52,928 nucleotides of DNA from Bacillota bacterium (GCA_028683955.1 JAQUGR010000009.1:1-52928), one strand, 5' to 3'; shown: positions 36,786 through 46,086, counted from the first letter of the stretch. Numbers and translations: made by a program. The notes: generated by a model from the sequence alone, not told the origin.

Positions 36786-37943
36786 TTGAACAGAATAATA
36801 AAAGGAATTATAGGAATAATGGTTTTAACAATTATTCTTGTTATGCCATCATCAATGGTTCATGCAGGTTTGACAGATGATAAGGCTGAATCTGAAAAGC
36901 AAATAGCGGAATTTAAGAAATTGATTGATAGTGCCAACGGAAATATTGAGACTATTTCCGCTAAAGTTGATGCAGTTGTTAATAAAATTAAGGAAATAGA
37001 TGCTAACTTGGTTAAAATCAATCAAGAAATAAAAGTTATTGAAGGAAATATAACTACTAAAGAAGCAGAGATTGCAAAAGCAAAAGTTGAATATGATAAA
37101 AAGAAAAATACGTTTTATGAAAATCTTAGGACTACATATGAAAAGGGTGGCGTAGATTATACATCAGTTATTTTAGATTCGTCTGACTTAACAGATTTTA
37201 TAAATATAAATGAATATTCAAGAATTATTAAGGAAAAAGAACAAGAAAAAATAAATGAAATAGTTGAAGCGAAAAAAGCTCTTGAAGTACAGAAAAAGGA
37301 CTTGGAAAAAATCCAAGCTTCTTTAGCTAGTAAAAAAGCTGATATTGTTGCTCAAAAAAAACAACAAACTATTGAACAAGAAAAACTAGCATCTCAAAAA
37401 GCATATTTTGCTTCTATTGCTCAAAAGTATAAAGCTGAATTGGCAAAAGAAGAAAAAGAATTAGCTGATATAAATAATAAAATAAAAGAAGCTATGAAGA
37501 GTACTGGTAGTAGTGGATTGGTTTATACTGGAAATGGTATATTCAATTGGCCTGTACCAGCTTCAAATAGAATCTCAAGTGATTATGGTTGGAGATCAAG
37601 TCCTATTTTTGGAGGAAGTGAATTTCATAAAGGCATAGATATTAGTGCAAGTGGTGGATCTACTATTGTAGCATCTGAGGATGGAGTTGTATTACTTTCA
37701 TATTATTCAAGTTCATTTGGTAATACTGTAGTAATAAATCATGGTAGTGGTGTTATGACCCTCTATGCACACATGAGTGCTAGATCTGTATCTGCAGGTC
37801 AAGCAGTTTCTAGTGGTCAAAAAATAGGAGCTGTTGGTAGTACTGGTTGGAGTACAGGGAATCACCTCCATTTCCAAGTAACAAACAAAGGCGATATTTT
37901 CAACGGTTATGTTGACCCTAATATTTACCTTAATTTTAGATAA
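36786..37943 (+). CDS. Coiled-coil M23 peptidoglycan endopeptidase (FtsEX partner, CwlO/PcsB-like organisation)
   Basis: 385 residues. An N-terminal signal segment (about 1-28, ending VHAGL), a long charged coiled coil (about 30-235), then a LytM/M23 domain (about 250-385). Zinc and catalytic residues are intact: H281 and D285 in HKGID, H329 in LYAHM, and H360/H362 in HLHF. It should therefore be an active D,D-endopeptidase, not a degenerate EnvC-type activator. It starts at TTG 36786 after AAGGGGG. Next to ftsEX, it is the likely partner activated through FtsX, as CwlO and PcsB are in other Gram-positives; this is inference from context. Confidence 0.9.
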   Translation: MNRIIKGIIGIMVLTIILVMPSSMVHAGLTDDKAESEKQIAEFKKLIDSANGNIETISAKVDAVVNKIKEIDANLVKINQEIKVIEGNITTKEAEIAKAKVEYDKKKNTFYENLRTTYEKGGVDYTSVILDSSDLTDFININEYSRIIKEKEQEKINEIVEAKKALEVQKKDLEKIQASLASKKADIVAQKKQQTIEQEKLASQKAYFASIAQKYKAELAKEEKELADINNKIKEAMKSTGSSGLVYTGNGIFNWPVPASNRISSDYGWRSSPIFGGSEFHKGIDISASGGSTIVASEDGVVLLSYYSSSFGNTVVINHGSGVMTLYAHMSARSVSAGQAVSSGQKIGAVGSTGWSTGNHLHFQVTNKGDIFNGYVDPNIYLNFR

Positions 37944-37962
37944 TTAGAACAAGGAGTAATTG

Positions 37963-39051
37963 ATGAAGAAAATAGTAATGGGAATAATTTCTATAATAGC
38001 AGTGTTATTGGTGTTTTCCCTAACTGGATATAGTAAAGTCGATGCATCACTATCTAGTGATAAAAAAGAAACTGAGCAAAATATAGCAAAGTTTAAAAAA
38101 AATCTCGATGATTTAGAGAATCAAAGATTTGAAATAATTGCTAAATTAGAAGCTGTAGATGTTTCTATAATTAATGTAGAAAAGAAAATTGCTCAATTAG
38201 AAAAAGATCTAACTTCAAAAGAAAAACAGTTAGAGGCAACAACTATAAGTTATAATAAGCAAAAGGCTGGTTTTTATGATCATCTTAGAAACAAATATGA
38301 ACAAGGAGATGTTCAATATGTGTCTGTTGTTCTTGATGCAACTAATCTAACTGATGTTATTAATTACAATGAGTATTATAGAATTATCAAAGAGAAAGAA
38401 TCAGAACAAATAAATAAACTGCAAGAGGTTAAAGCTGATTTAGAAACGCAAAAAAAAGTTATAGAGAAAAATAAAAAAACAACAATCGAACAAAAAAACA
38501 CTTTAACTTTGGACAGAGCAAAGTTAGCCGCTGTTAAAAAAACATATGACAATAGTATGGCAAGTGTAAAAAAACAGTTAGCTGCAGAAGAAGCAGATAG
38601 GGTGGCAATTCTAAAAGAAATTGCTGCATTAAACAGACCTGTGTCAGGCAATTATACAGGTAATGGCAGGTTGCAATGGCCAGTACCGTCTATACCTACA
38701 TCAACTACCAACATATCAGGTTTTAGAACACCTTCAAGACCAACTCATATGGGTATGGATATTGGAGGCTATGGTGTTACAGGTAGAACAATAGTTGCTG
38801 CAGATGATGGGGAAGTGATATTAGCTAAAAGCTATTATGGATATGGAAATACAGTTATTATAGATCATAATAATGGAATGATGACTTTATATGGACATCT
38901 TGCTAGTATAAAAGTAAAAGCTGGTCAAACTGTAAGCCGAGGACAAGTTATAGGTATCATGGGTAATACTGGACAAAGTTCTGGTATACATTTACATATT
39001 GAAGTTATTATAAATGGGACTAGGGTAAATCCTGAATCTTATATTAGATAG
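37963..39051 (+). CDS. Second coiled-coil M23 endopeptidase, paralogue of the preceding gene
   Basis: 362 residues from ATG 37963, 6 nt after AAGGAG. Same design as its neighbour: signal segment, coiled coil (about 30-225), M23 domain (about 235-362). Zinc and catalytic positions are present: H262 and D266 in HMGMD, H312 in LYGHL, H343/H345 in HLHI. A stretch at about residues 104-150 (DHLRNKYEQGDVQYVSVVLD then NYNEYYRIIKEKE) closely matches the first protein, indicating tandem duplication. It could be a differently regulated or differently localised hydrolase. Confidence 0.9.
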   Translation: MKKIVMGIISIIAVLLVFSLTGYSKVDASLSSDKKETEQNIAKFKKNLDDLENQRFEIIAKLEAVDVSIINVEKKIAQLEKDLTSKEKQLEATTISYNKQKAGFYDHLRNKYEQGDVQYVSVVLDATNLTDVINYNEYYRIIKEKESEQINKLQEVKADLETQKKVIEKNKKTTIEQKNTLTLDRAKLAAVKKTYDNSMASVKKQLAAEEADRVAILKEIAALNRPVSGNYTGNGRLQWPVPSIPTSTTNISGFRTPSRPTHMGMDIGGYGVTGRTIVAADDGEVILAKSYYGYGNTVIIDHNNGMMTLYGHLASIKVKAGQTVSRGQVIGIMGNTGQSSGIHLHIEVIINGTRVNPESYIR

Positions 39052-39060
39052 GAGAAATAT

Positions 39061-39816
39061 TTGAGTAAGAGTAAGTTAAAAGTAGTGGTAATTGCTGTTC
39101 TACTTGGAGTATTAAGCTTTACTGGTTTGAATCAAGGTAATATTCAAGCTGATGAATTAAAGAGCAAACAAGTGGTGTTGGCAAAGGAAATTATAAAGTC
39201 TATTAAATATCAAGCAGATATTAAGACCGAGTTGGAAATTATTAAGAATAAAGAAAGTTCTGATTCAGATGCTTTAAATATTGATTTGACATTAGAGATG
39301 ACTTTTCAAAAAACACTTGAAAACTTAGAAATAGAATTAATTAAAGATAAATTAGAATTTGAGTTAGTGAACAAACAAATTTTAAGCGTTGGTGATACTG
39401 CAGAATTGCCTTATTTAGGTGATGGCAGTTATACTTGGCCAGTAGAAGATTATTTTAACGTCTCTCAATATTATGGAGCCACTCATAAAGGAATTGATAT
39501 CAACACATTAGGAGCTCATCCTAATGTTGTAGCAGTTCAGACGGGCATTGTTGTAAAAGCAATAAATGATGGCGATGGTTTTGGTAATAAAGTTGTAGTC
39601 TATCAAGGGGATAATACATATACTTTATATGCTCACTTGCAAACTATGAAAGTACAAGTTGGACAATATATTGAAGAAGGTAAAATTATCGGATTAGTTG
39701 GCCATACTGGCAATAGCACAGGTGACCACCTGCATATACAAATGACAAAATCAGGAAATGTAGAAAATAATACAATAGATCCATATGAATATATAAAGAT
39801 AGTGGAGAATAAATAA
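39061..39816 (+). CDS. Short M23 endopeptidase with signal segment
   Basis: 251 residues. Signal segment to about residue 30, a short helical linker in place of the long coiled coil, and a complete M23 domain (about 115-251) with H142 and D146 in HKGID, H192 in LYAHL and H223/H225 in HLHI. It starts at TTG 39061 after GGAGAAA. It is the third M23 enzyme in a row; lacking the long coiled coil, it probably does not respond to FtsX the same way. The next gene starts 1 nt after its stop. Confidence 0.88.
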   Translation: MSKSKLKVVVIAVLLGVLSFTGLNQGNIQADELKSKQVVLAKEIIKSIKYQADIKTELEIIKNKESSDSDALNIDLTLEMTFQKTLENLEIELIKDKLEFELVNKQILSVGDTAELPYLGDGSYTWPVEDYFNVSQYYGATHKGIDINTLGAHPNVVAVQTGIVVKAINDGDGFGNKVVVYQGDNTYTLYAHLQTMKVQVGQYIEEGKIIGLVGHTGNSTGDHLHIQMTKSGNVENNTIDPYEYIKIVENK

Positions 39817-39817
39817 T

Positions 39818-40993
39818 TTGAAAAAATTTAAAAAAATAGCTTTTATTATTATAAAAGTTATTACAATAATATTTGCATTAATTGGAATCACAGCAATAAT
39901 TATGCTATCTAAGTTGTTAAAAACTCCAACAGAGTTGTTAACAGCAATTAGTACATATCAGTTAATTGAATCACAATATTATGATACAGTTAATAATAAA
40001 AATTTAATTGAAGGTATATCTCAAGGATTAACTGCAGCGTTAAACGATCCATATTCAGTCTATTATACCAAATCAGAAATAACGGAATTTAATACCCAAC
40101 TAAATGGAGAATATGCTGGGATAGGAATGGTTTTAGGCTTTGATAAGGAAACTCAACTTGTTAAGGCAATAAGAGTTTTTAAAGACTCTCCAGCAGAAAA
40201 AATCGGATTATTACCTGGAGATATAATTGTCGCAATTGATGGTAAATCTTCAGAAGGTATGGATACAGAAAATGTAGCCAATACAGTTCGAGGTGAAGAG
40301 GGTAGTCAAATTAAATTAGTTGTTTTTAGAGATAATAATTATTTGGAATTTGATATAACAAGGGAAATAATAAGGATTCCTACAGTAACTTATAAGTTTT
40401 TAGATAATGATATATTATATGTTCAAATATCAAGCTTTAATGAGTCTACTACAAGTGAATTTCAAAATATGTTAAGTAGTCTTGAAAAAAATCCTAAAAA
40501 AGTTATTTTGGATTTAAGAGATAATGGTGGTGGACTTGTAGATCAATCTATTCAAATTGCTAGATATTTTATACCTGGTGGTGTAGTTATGTATGAAACT
40601 AGTCGTGATAGAAACACATTACAGACCTTCAGTGTAGATGATCAATTGTTTTTAGATTTACCATTGGTTGTGTTAGTTAATGAAAACTCAGCGAGTGCGT
40701 CAGAAATACTGGCTGGAGCTATACAAGATCATAAATCTGGAACATTAATAGGTGATATAACTTTTGGTAAAGCTGTTGTCCAAACTGTCTTTCCTTTACC
40801 TACTGGTGGAGCACTTAAGTTAACCACACAACGATACCTGACCCCAGATAAAAGAGATATTAATAAAGTAGGATTGACCCCAGATGTAATTAAAAGCATG
40901 ACAGTGGATGAATATAGTAAGATAGATTATTCAAATTTGGCTGACGTGAAAAATGATCTTCAATTAGTTGAAGGAATTAATTACTTAAAATAA
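39818..40993 (+). CDS. CtpA-type carboxy-terminal processing protease (S41)
   Basis: 391 residues. N-terminal membrane anchor (about 7-32), a PDZ domain (about 95-180, LLPGDIIVAIDGKS), and the S41 catalytic domain with LDLRDNGGGL, NENSASASEILAGAIQDH carrying the serine (about S293), and TFGKAVVQT with the lysine (K318). It is extracellular and membrane-tethered. In other bacteria Ctp proteases degrade cell-wall hydrolases, so it may control the M23 enzymes upstream; that is inference. It starts at TTG 39818 and is followed by a terminator. Confidence 0.93.
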   Translation: MKKFKKIAFIIIKVITIIFALIGITAIIMLSKLLKTPTELLTAISTYQLIESQYYDTVNNKNLIEGISQGLTAALNDPYSVYYTKSEITEFNTQLNGEYAGIGMVLGFDKETQLVKAIRVFKDSPAEKIGLLPGDIIVAIDGKSSEGMDTENVANTVRGEEGSQIKLVVFRDNNYLEFDITREIIRIPTVTYKFLDNDILYVQISSFNESTTSEFQNMLSSLEKNPKKVILDLRDNGGGLVDQSIQIARYFIPGGVVMYETSRDRNTLQTFSVDDQLFLDLPLVVLVNENSASASEILAGAIQDHKSGTLIGDITFGKAVVQTVFPLPTGGALKLTTQRYLTPDKRDINKVGLTPDVIKSMTVDEYSKIDYSNLADVKNDLQLVEGINYLK

Positions 40994-41000
40994 TAAAATG

Positions 41001-41024
41001 AAAACTGGCTTAGGCCAGTTTTTT
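41001..41024 (+). terminator. Intrinsic terminator after the ftsEX-M23-ctp cluster
   Basis: 9-bp stem AAAACTGGC (41001-41009) and GCCAGTTTT (41014-41022) with a 4-nt loop and a six-T run. It ends only 16 nt before the uvrB start codon. Confidence 0.88.
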
Positions 41025-41040
41025 GTAAATAGGAGGAACC

Positions 41041-43014
41041 TTGAATAAATTAGGTAAATTTGATTTAGTGTCAGACTTCAAACCGGCAGGTGATCAACCA
41101 GTTGCAATTAAATCTCTTGTTGAGGGCTTGAACGAAGGTCATGTTCATCAAACATTACTTGGAGTTACAGGTAGTGGTAAAACTTTTACAATGGCTAATA
41201 TTATTGCTGAAGTTAATAAACCAACTTTAATTATGGCACCTAATAAAACTCTAGCGGCACAATTATGTAGTGAGTTTAAGGAGTTTTTTCCAAATAATGC
41301 GGTAGAATTTTTTGTTAGTTATTATGATTATTATCAACCTGAAGCATATATTCCCAATTCTGATACATATATATCAAAAGATAGTGCCATCAATGATGAA
41401 ATTGATAAATTAAGACACTCAGCCACTTCTGCACTTTTTGAAAGAAGAGATGTCATTATAGTCGCAAGTGTTTCTTGTATTTATGGACTAGGTTCCCCAG
41501 AAGATTATCAGACAATGCTTTTATCTTTAAGGGAAGGACAAATTATTTCTAGAGATGATATAGTTAATAAATTAGTAGATATTCAATATACTAGAAATGA
41601 TATTAACTTTATTAGAAATACATTTAGAATTCGTGGAGATGTTATAGAAATAATACCAGCAAGTTTATCTGAACAGGGATATAGAATTGAATTATTTGGT
41701 GATGAAATAGAAAAAATAATTGAGTTTGATATATTAACTGGTGAAATTCTAGGTAATTTAAAACATCTAGCAGTTTTCCCAGCAAGTCACTATATAGTTT
41801 CTGAAGAAAAGTTAAATAAAGCTATTAAAAATATTAAAATTGAATTAGTAGATAGATTAGAGTATTTTAAAAGTAATAATAAACTTTTAGAATCACAAAG
41901 ATTAGAAGAAAGAACTCTCCATGATTTGGAAATGATTAAAGAAATAGGACATTGTTCAGGTATTGAAAACTATTCAAGACATTTAACTGGTAAAAAAGCA
42001 GGGGAAATGCCCAATACATTAATTGACTATTTTCCAGATGATTTTTTAATTTTTGCAGATGAATCCCATGTTACTATACCCCAAATTGGAGGAATGTATG
42101 CTGGGGATAGATCAAGAAAACAAGTTTTAGTTGATTATGGATTTAGGCTACCCTCAGCACTAGATAATAGACCTTTATCATTTCAAGAGTTTGAAAGCAA
42201 AGTCAATCAAATTGTATATTTTTCAGCTACTCCAGGTAAATATGAACTAGAACATAGTAGTAATTTCGTTCAGCAAATAATTAGACCAACCGGCCTACTA
42301 GATCCTATTTTAGAAGTAAGACCAACTAAGCATCAAGTTGATGATTTACAAGAAGAGATAAATAAGCGAATAGTTAAAAAAGAGAGGGTTCTAGTAACAA
42401 CATTAACGATAAAAATGGCAGAAGACTTAACGGGATATTTTGAAAATGCAGGGCTTAAAGTTAGATATTTACATAGTGAAATTAAAACATTAGAACGAAT
42501 GGAAATAATCAGAGATTTAAGATTAGGTGTTTTTGACGTGCTAATTGGTATTAATCTTCTAAGAGAAGGATTAGATTTACCTGAAGTATCTTTAGTTGCA
42601 ATATTAGATGCGGATAAGGAAGGCTTTTTAAGATCAGAAAGATCATTGATCCAAACAATTGGTCGTGCGGCTAGAAATAGTGAGGGGAAAGTAATTCTTT
42701 ATGGTGATAAAATTACTGATTCTATGGCCAAAGCCATTGATGAAACTAATAGAAGACGAAAAATACAAGCAGATTACAATGTTAAAAATAACATAATACC
42801 TAAAACAATTATTAAGAATGTAAGAGATATTCTTGAAATTACATATAAAGGTGAACAAGCAAACAGAAAACCAGCAGCTAAATTGAAGAAAAAAGAAATG
42901 TTGAATATGATTAAAACATTAGAAAAGGAAATGGCTATAAAAGCTAAGGATTTAAAATTTGAGGAAGCAGCAGAATTAAGAGATTTAATATTTGAACTAA
43001 AAACCAATTTATAG
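41041..43014 (+). CDS. uvrB: UvrABC system protein B
   Basis: 657 residues. [11 protein letters not shown] is Walker A; the beta-hairpin region [12 protein letters not shown], motif [22 protein letters not shown], helicase motifs [26 protein letters not shown] and QTIGRAARN, and a C-terminal UVR motif (about 620-655) that contacts UvrC. It verifies damage in nucleotide excision repair. It starts at TTG 41041 after AGGAGG. uvrA, often its neighbour, is not in this window. Confidence 0.97.
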   Translation: MNKLGKFDLVSDFKPAGDQPVAIKSLVEGLNEGHVHQTLLGVTGSGKTFTMANIIAEVNKPTLIMAPNKTLAAQLCSEFKEFFPNNAVEFFVSYYDYYQPEAYIPNSDTYISKDSAINDEIDKLRHSATSALFERRDVIIVASVSCIYGLGSPEDYQTMLLSLREGQIISRDDIVNKLVDIQYTRNDINFIRNTFRIRGDVIEIIPASLSEQGYRIELFGDEIEKIIEFDILTGEILGNLKHLAVFPASHYIVSEEKLNKAIKNIKIELVDRLEYFKSNNKLLESQRLEERTLHDLEMIKEIGHCSGIENYSRHLTGKKAGEMPNTLIDYFPDDFLIFADESHVTIPQIGGMYAGDRSRKQVLVDYGFRLPSALDNRPLSFQEFESKVNQIVYFSATPGKYELEHSSNFVQQIIRPTGLLDPILEVRPTKHQVDDLQEEINKRIVKKERVLVTTLTIKMAEDLTGYFENAGLKVRYLHSEIKTLERMEIIRDLRLGVFDVLIGINLLREGLDLPEVSLVAILDADKEGFLRSERSLIQTIGRAARNSEGKVILYGDKITDSMAKAIDETNRRRKIQADYNVKNNIIPKTIIKNVRDILEITYKGEQANRKPAAKLKKKEMLNMIKTLEKEMAIKAKDLKFEEAAELRDLIFELKTNL

Positions 43015-43036
43015 ATAAGCTAATATCTGTTATACT
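43008..43036 (+). promoter_or_regulatory. Candidate promoter for the LtaS-like gene
   Basis: TTTATA (43008-43013), 17-bp spacer, extended -10 TGTTATACT with TATACT at 43031-43036, 18 nt before the next ATG. The -35 overlaps the uvrB stop codon. The short leader leaves room only for a GTAGGTG ribosome binding site. Confidence 0.5.
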
Positions 43037-43054
43037 TAAACAAGTAGGTGAAAA

Positions 43055-44794
43055 ATGAGAAAAAATATTGGATATGTTAAGAAAACTAGATTAAAAACTA
43101 AGACAGGAAGAAAACGTAGGATTAATGGAAATTTACCAAAGGCACTTTGGTTTATTTATCCTGTCATATATATTTTTTTTATTCAATCATTATCATTTGC
43201 TAGTTTAATAAAAGGCTTTATTAATACTTTAGTTAATCCTTATTATTTTGTGCTTACATATCTTTTAGTAGTAGGTTTTTCATTTGTTTTATGGTTGTTT
43301 TTTGAAAATAGATGGATAAGCTTTTCTGTGTTAAATGGATTAGGTTTAATTTTAGCTTTAGGGAATAGATTTACAATACCTAAAGGGGAAACTGGATTAG
43401 CTATAAATAACATAGGTATATTTAAAGAACTGGGGTTAATACAAAGTGCTAGTTTAATTTCTTTTACTCCTTTTATCATAATGATATTATTTTTTCTACC
43501 AATACTATATTTATTAATATATTTTATGTATCAATGGAAACAAGGTTTGAAGTATAGGCAAATTGCTGCTATTGGATCTTTGCTGATATTTCTATTTATC
43601 TCTCAATTAATAATTCCTTTGATTTCCTCATCTAAAAATAGTTTATCTAATGTTGATAAACTAGGGGTTATATTGTTTTTTAATAACGGAGTTTTTAGTA
43701 AGAATAATATTAAGTATCCTGATGAGATTTCAGTGAAAGAAATTATAGAGAAAGTAGATTTGAAAACAAATGAACCAATAACTAAACCTAATATCATTAT
43801 GGTTCAATTAACAAATTTTGTTGATATATCAAGAATTGAGAGTCTTGATACTGACCCTTTGAATAATTATCATAATACTTTTAATGAAGCTTCAACTTAT
43901 AGTGTTGATTTATCAGCAAAAGACAATAATAATCTGAATATTGAATTTGAAGTTTTGGCAGGACTTCCAGTAGAATTTCATCCAAATGAACTTCAAGTTC
44001 GTGCTGGTAATACAAGTTTAGGGACTATTAGTTTAGGAAGTATTCTCTCAGAGCAAGGATATGCGAGTGAAAGCATTTTACCTTATTCAAGTGATGATAG
44101 AGCAGAATTTTATGAAAAATTAGGTTTTGATGATTATATAGGTTCGGAAGATTTAGGTGATGGTGCTATAAAAGATATTTTAGCTGAAATAAAAGTTAAA
44201 TTAGATAAATCTGTAGATACAAACAAACCTGTTTTTATATATACGCACTTTAATTTGCTACAATCTAATTATGAAGATGTTGATACCGATCAATATATTA
44301 ATGATTTGAAATTACTTGATGCTCAAATTGCTGATTTGAAAAAAACTATTTTAGAATCTAAAGAACCTACAATACTAATGTTTTATAGTGATGAACTACC
44401 TACATTAGGAATTGATAATAAGATATATTATGATTCTGGATATTTAAAGAGTACTGATTCAAAGTTAGAAATAGAAAAAAAATTAAATACTGGGGATATA
44501 TTATTATGGGATAATTATAATGAAGGAGCTAGTTATCAAAATGGTGATACTTTTGATTTATGTAGTATTCCTTTCTTGCTTTTAAATAAATGTGGACTAT
44601 CAATGCCTAATTATCTTCAATATTTTCAATATTTAAAAGATGAAGAAGGACTTTCTAGAATAAGTTCTGATTATTTAGAAATTAATAAAGTCATCTTTGC
44701 TAATAATACAAATGAATATAGAAATATATCTAAAGAATTTTCTATAGTTATTAAAGATGTGTTAGGCCCTTATAAATATATTGAGAGGAATTAA
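43055..44794 (+). CDS. LtaS-like membrane protein, apparently catalytically inactive
   Basis: 579 residues. Basic N terminus, five hydrophobic segments (about 31-190), then an extracellular alkaline-phosphatase-fold domain (about 243-520). The domain keeps LtaS-family landmarks: KPNII, EFEVLAGLP, LGSILSEQGYASESILPY, KLGFDDYIG. Yet key residues of lipoteichoic acid synthase look changed: the metal-binding glutamate is T253 (QLTNF), the catalytic threonine position is N293, and the GDH metal motif reads SDE (D446, E447). It may be a pseudoenzyme or bind a ligand without transferring glycerol phosphate. The alignment is by eye. Confidence 0.75.
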   Translation: MRKNIGYVKKTRLKTKTGRKRRINGNLPKALWFIYPVIYIFFIQSLSFASLIKGFINTLVNPYYFVLTYLLVVGFSFVLWLFFENRWISFSVLNGLGLILALGNRFTIPKGETGLAINNIGIFKELGLIQSASLISFTPFIIMILFFLPILYLLIYFMYQWKQGLKYRQIAAIGSLLIFLFISQLIIPLISSSKNSLSNVDKLGVILFFNNGVFSKNNIKYPDEISVKEIIEKVDLKTNEPITKPNIIMVQLTNFVDISRIESLDTDPLNNYHNTFNEASTYSVDLSAKDNNNLNIEFEVLAGLPVEFHPNELQVRAGNTSLGTISLGSILSEQGYASESILPYSSDDRAEFYEKLGFDDYIGSEDLGDGAIKDILAEIKVKLDKSVDTNKPVFIYTHFNLLQSNYEDVDTDQYINDLKLLDAQIADLKKTILESKEPTILMFYSDELPTLGIDNKIYYDSGYLKSTDSKLEIEKKLNTGDILLWDNYNEGASYQNGDTFDLCSIPFLLLNKCGLSMPNYLQYFQYLKDEEGLSRISSDYLEINKVIFANNTNEYRNISKEFSIVIKDVLGPYKYIERN

Positions 44795-44799
44795 TAAAT

Positions 44800-45642
44800 A
44801 TGGTCCAATTAAAAGCTTATGGGAAAATTAATTTGACTTTAGAGGTTTTAGGGTTAAGAGTGGATGGTTATCATGAAATTAGAAGTATTATGCAAAATAT
44901 AGAGCTTCATGATAATTTGACTTTTGAGAATAATTCTGATGGGACGATTGAGCTAACTGGAAATTGTAAACTTCTTGAATATAATGAAAAAAACCTTATA
45001 TATAAATCTGCAAAAGCATTGTTGGATTATAACGATAAGGGGATGGGCGTAAGAATTTATTTAGATAAAAGAATACCACTTGAAGCTGGTTTGGCTGGTG
45101 GGAGTGCTGATGCGGCAGCAACATTAATTGGTCTAAATAATTTATGGGAATTAAATTTATCAATAGATGAATTAATCAGTATTGGGTCACAAATTGGTTC
45201 AGATATTCCATTTTGCTTAGTAGGTAAAACTGCTTTAGTAGAAGGTAGAGGAGAAAAAGTTACGAGCTTAAAATCTCCTTCGAAAGAAAAGTTATTAATT
45301 GTCAAACCTGAATTTGGTGCAAGTACTAAATTAATCTATAGTAAGTATGATGAGTTGGATAAAAAGAATAAGTTGAATAATACAGATTTAATGATTAATG
45401 AGATTATTAATGAAGGAGATTACAAAAGATATTTATATAATGATCTGGAAAAGGTGACTGCTAAAGTATACCCAGAAGTAAAAGAGATTCTTGATATTAT
45501 GCATCAGGAATGTGAATATGCAATAATGAGTGGCAGTGGTCCAACTTGTTTAGCTTTTGGAGATGAGAAGGCCATAAATTTACTTTATGATATATTTAAA
45601 GTTAAATATAAAGATGTGTTAATTACTTCACTGAAGACTTAG
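44800..45642 (+). CDS. ispE: 4-diphosphocytidyl-2-C-methyl-D-erythritol kinase
   Basis: 280 residues, a GHMP kinase. It begins with AYGKINLTLEVLGLRVDGYHEI, has the ATP-binding glycine-rich loop PLEAGLAGGSADAAATL and the C-terminal MSGSGPTCLAFG. It phosphorylates CDP-methylerythritol in the MEP isoprenoid pathway, so the organism probably makes isoprenoids this way. It starts 5 nt after the LtaS-like gene, suggesting co-transcription. Confidence 0.95.
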   Translation: MVQLKAYGKINLTLEVLGLRVDGYHEIRSIMQNIELHDNLTFENNSDGTIELTGNCKLLEYNEKNLIYKSAKALLDYNDKGMGVRIYLDKRIPLEAGLAGGSADAAATLIGLNNLWELNLSIDELISIGSQIGSDIPFCLVGKTALVEGRGEKVTSLKSPSKEKLLIVKPEFGASTKLIYSKYDELDKKNKLNNTDLMINEIINEGDYKRYLYNDLEKVTAKVYPEVKEILDIMHQECEYAIMSGSGPTCLAFGDEKAINLLYDIFKVKYKDVLITSLKT

Positions 45643-45658
45643 CATTAGTCGTTATAGT

Positions 45659-45677
45659 CATGTATTTAAAATACATG
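45659..45677 (+). other. Small inverted repeat after ispE
   Basis: CATGTATT (45659-45666) and AATACATG (45670-45677) with a 3-nt loop. No T run follows, so it is not a convincing terminator. It lies 10 nt upstream of the spoVG -35 box and could be a regulatory site. Confidence 0.3.
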
Positions 45678-45687
45678 CTTCCATTAA

Positions 45688-45716
45688 TTGATTAATTGTA
45701 GTAATATTAATATTAT
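45688..45716 (+). promoter_or_regulatory. Promoter of spoVG
   Basis: -35 TTGATT (45688-45693), 17-bp spacer, -10 TATTAT (45711-45716), 26 nt before the spoVG start. This fits SigA. B. subtilis spoVG is driven by SigH, whose motif I do not see here. Confidence 0.6.
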
Positions 45717-45742
45717 AACTAATCAAAGTAAAGGAGAAAATT

Positions 45743-46030
45743 ATGGCTAAAGTTACAGATGTTAGAATTCGCAAAAGCTACGAGGAGGACAGTAAGGTAA
45801 AAGCTATAGTTTCGGTTACCTTAGATGATGCTTATGTAGTGCATGGACTTAAAGTATTAAAAAGTGATGATGGATTTTATATTGCAATGCCTTCAAAGAA
45901 ATTGAAAGAAGGAGATTATAAAGATATTTTCCATCCTATAAGTACCGAATCACGTCAAACTTTGCAAAAAGAAGTATTGGAATTGTTTGAAATTGAATTA
46001 GCAAAGATGACGCAAGAGGAAGAAGAGTAG
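45743..46030 (+). CDS. spoVG: SpoVG family nucleic-acid-binding regulator
   Basis: 95 residues, standard length: VTDVRIRKSYEEDSKVKAIVSVTLDDAYVVHGLKV, then GFYIAMPSKKLKEGDYKDIFHPI, which are the family signatures. SpoVG proteins bind DNA and RNA and influence septation, sporulation, capsule and envelope gene expression. AAAGGAG precedes the ATG. It has its own promoter and terminator, a monocistronic unit. It occurs in non-sporulating Bacillota too, so it does not prove sporulation. Confidence 0.96.
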   Translation: MAKVTDVRIRKSYEEDSKVKAIVSVTLDDAYVVHGLKVLKSDDGFYIAMPSKKLKEGDYKDIFHPISTESRQTLQKEVLELFEIELAKMTQEEEE

Positions 46031-46052
46031 ATTAAAATAATTTAATTAAATG

Positions 46053-46085
46053 AAAGGGGATAGTTGTTTATAACTATCCCCTTTT
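46053..46085 (+). terminator. Intrinsic terminator of spoVG
   Basis: Perfect 13-bp stem AAAGGGGATAGTT (46053-46065) with AACTATCCCCTTT (46072-46084), 6-nt loop, T-rich 3' side continuing into TTTTATG. Confidence 0.92.
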
Positions 46086-46086
46086 A

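Noticed and set aside
43055-44794. Active lipoteichoic acid synthase
   Set aside because: Fold and landmarks fit, but the metal and nucleophile positions appear substituted, so an active enzyme is not claimed.
45659-45677. Terminator after ispE
   Set aside because: The inverted repeat is AT-rich with no T run after it.
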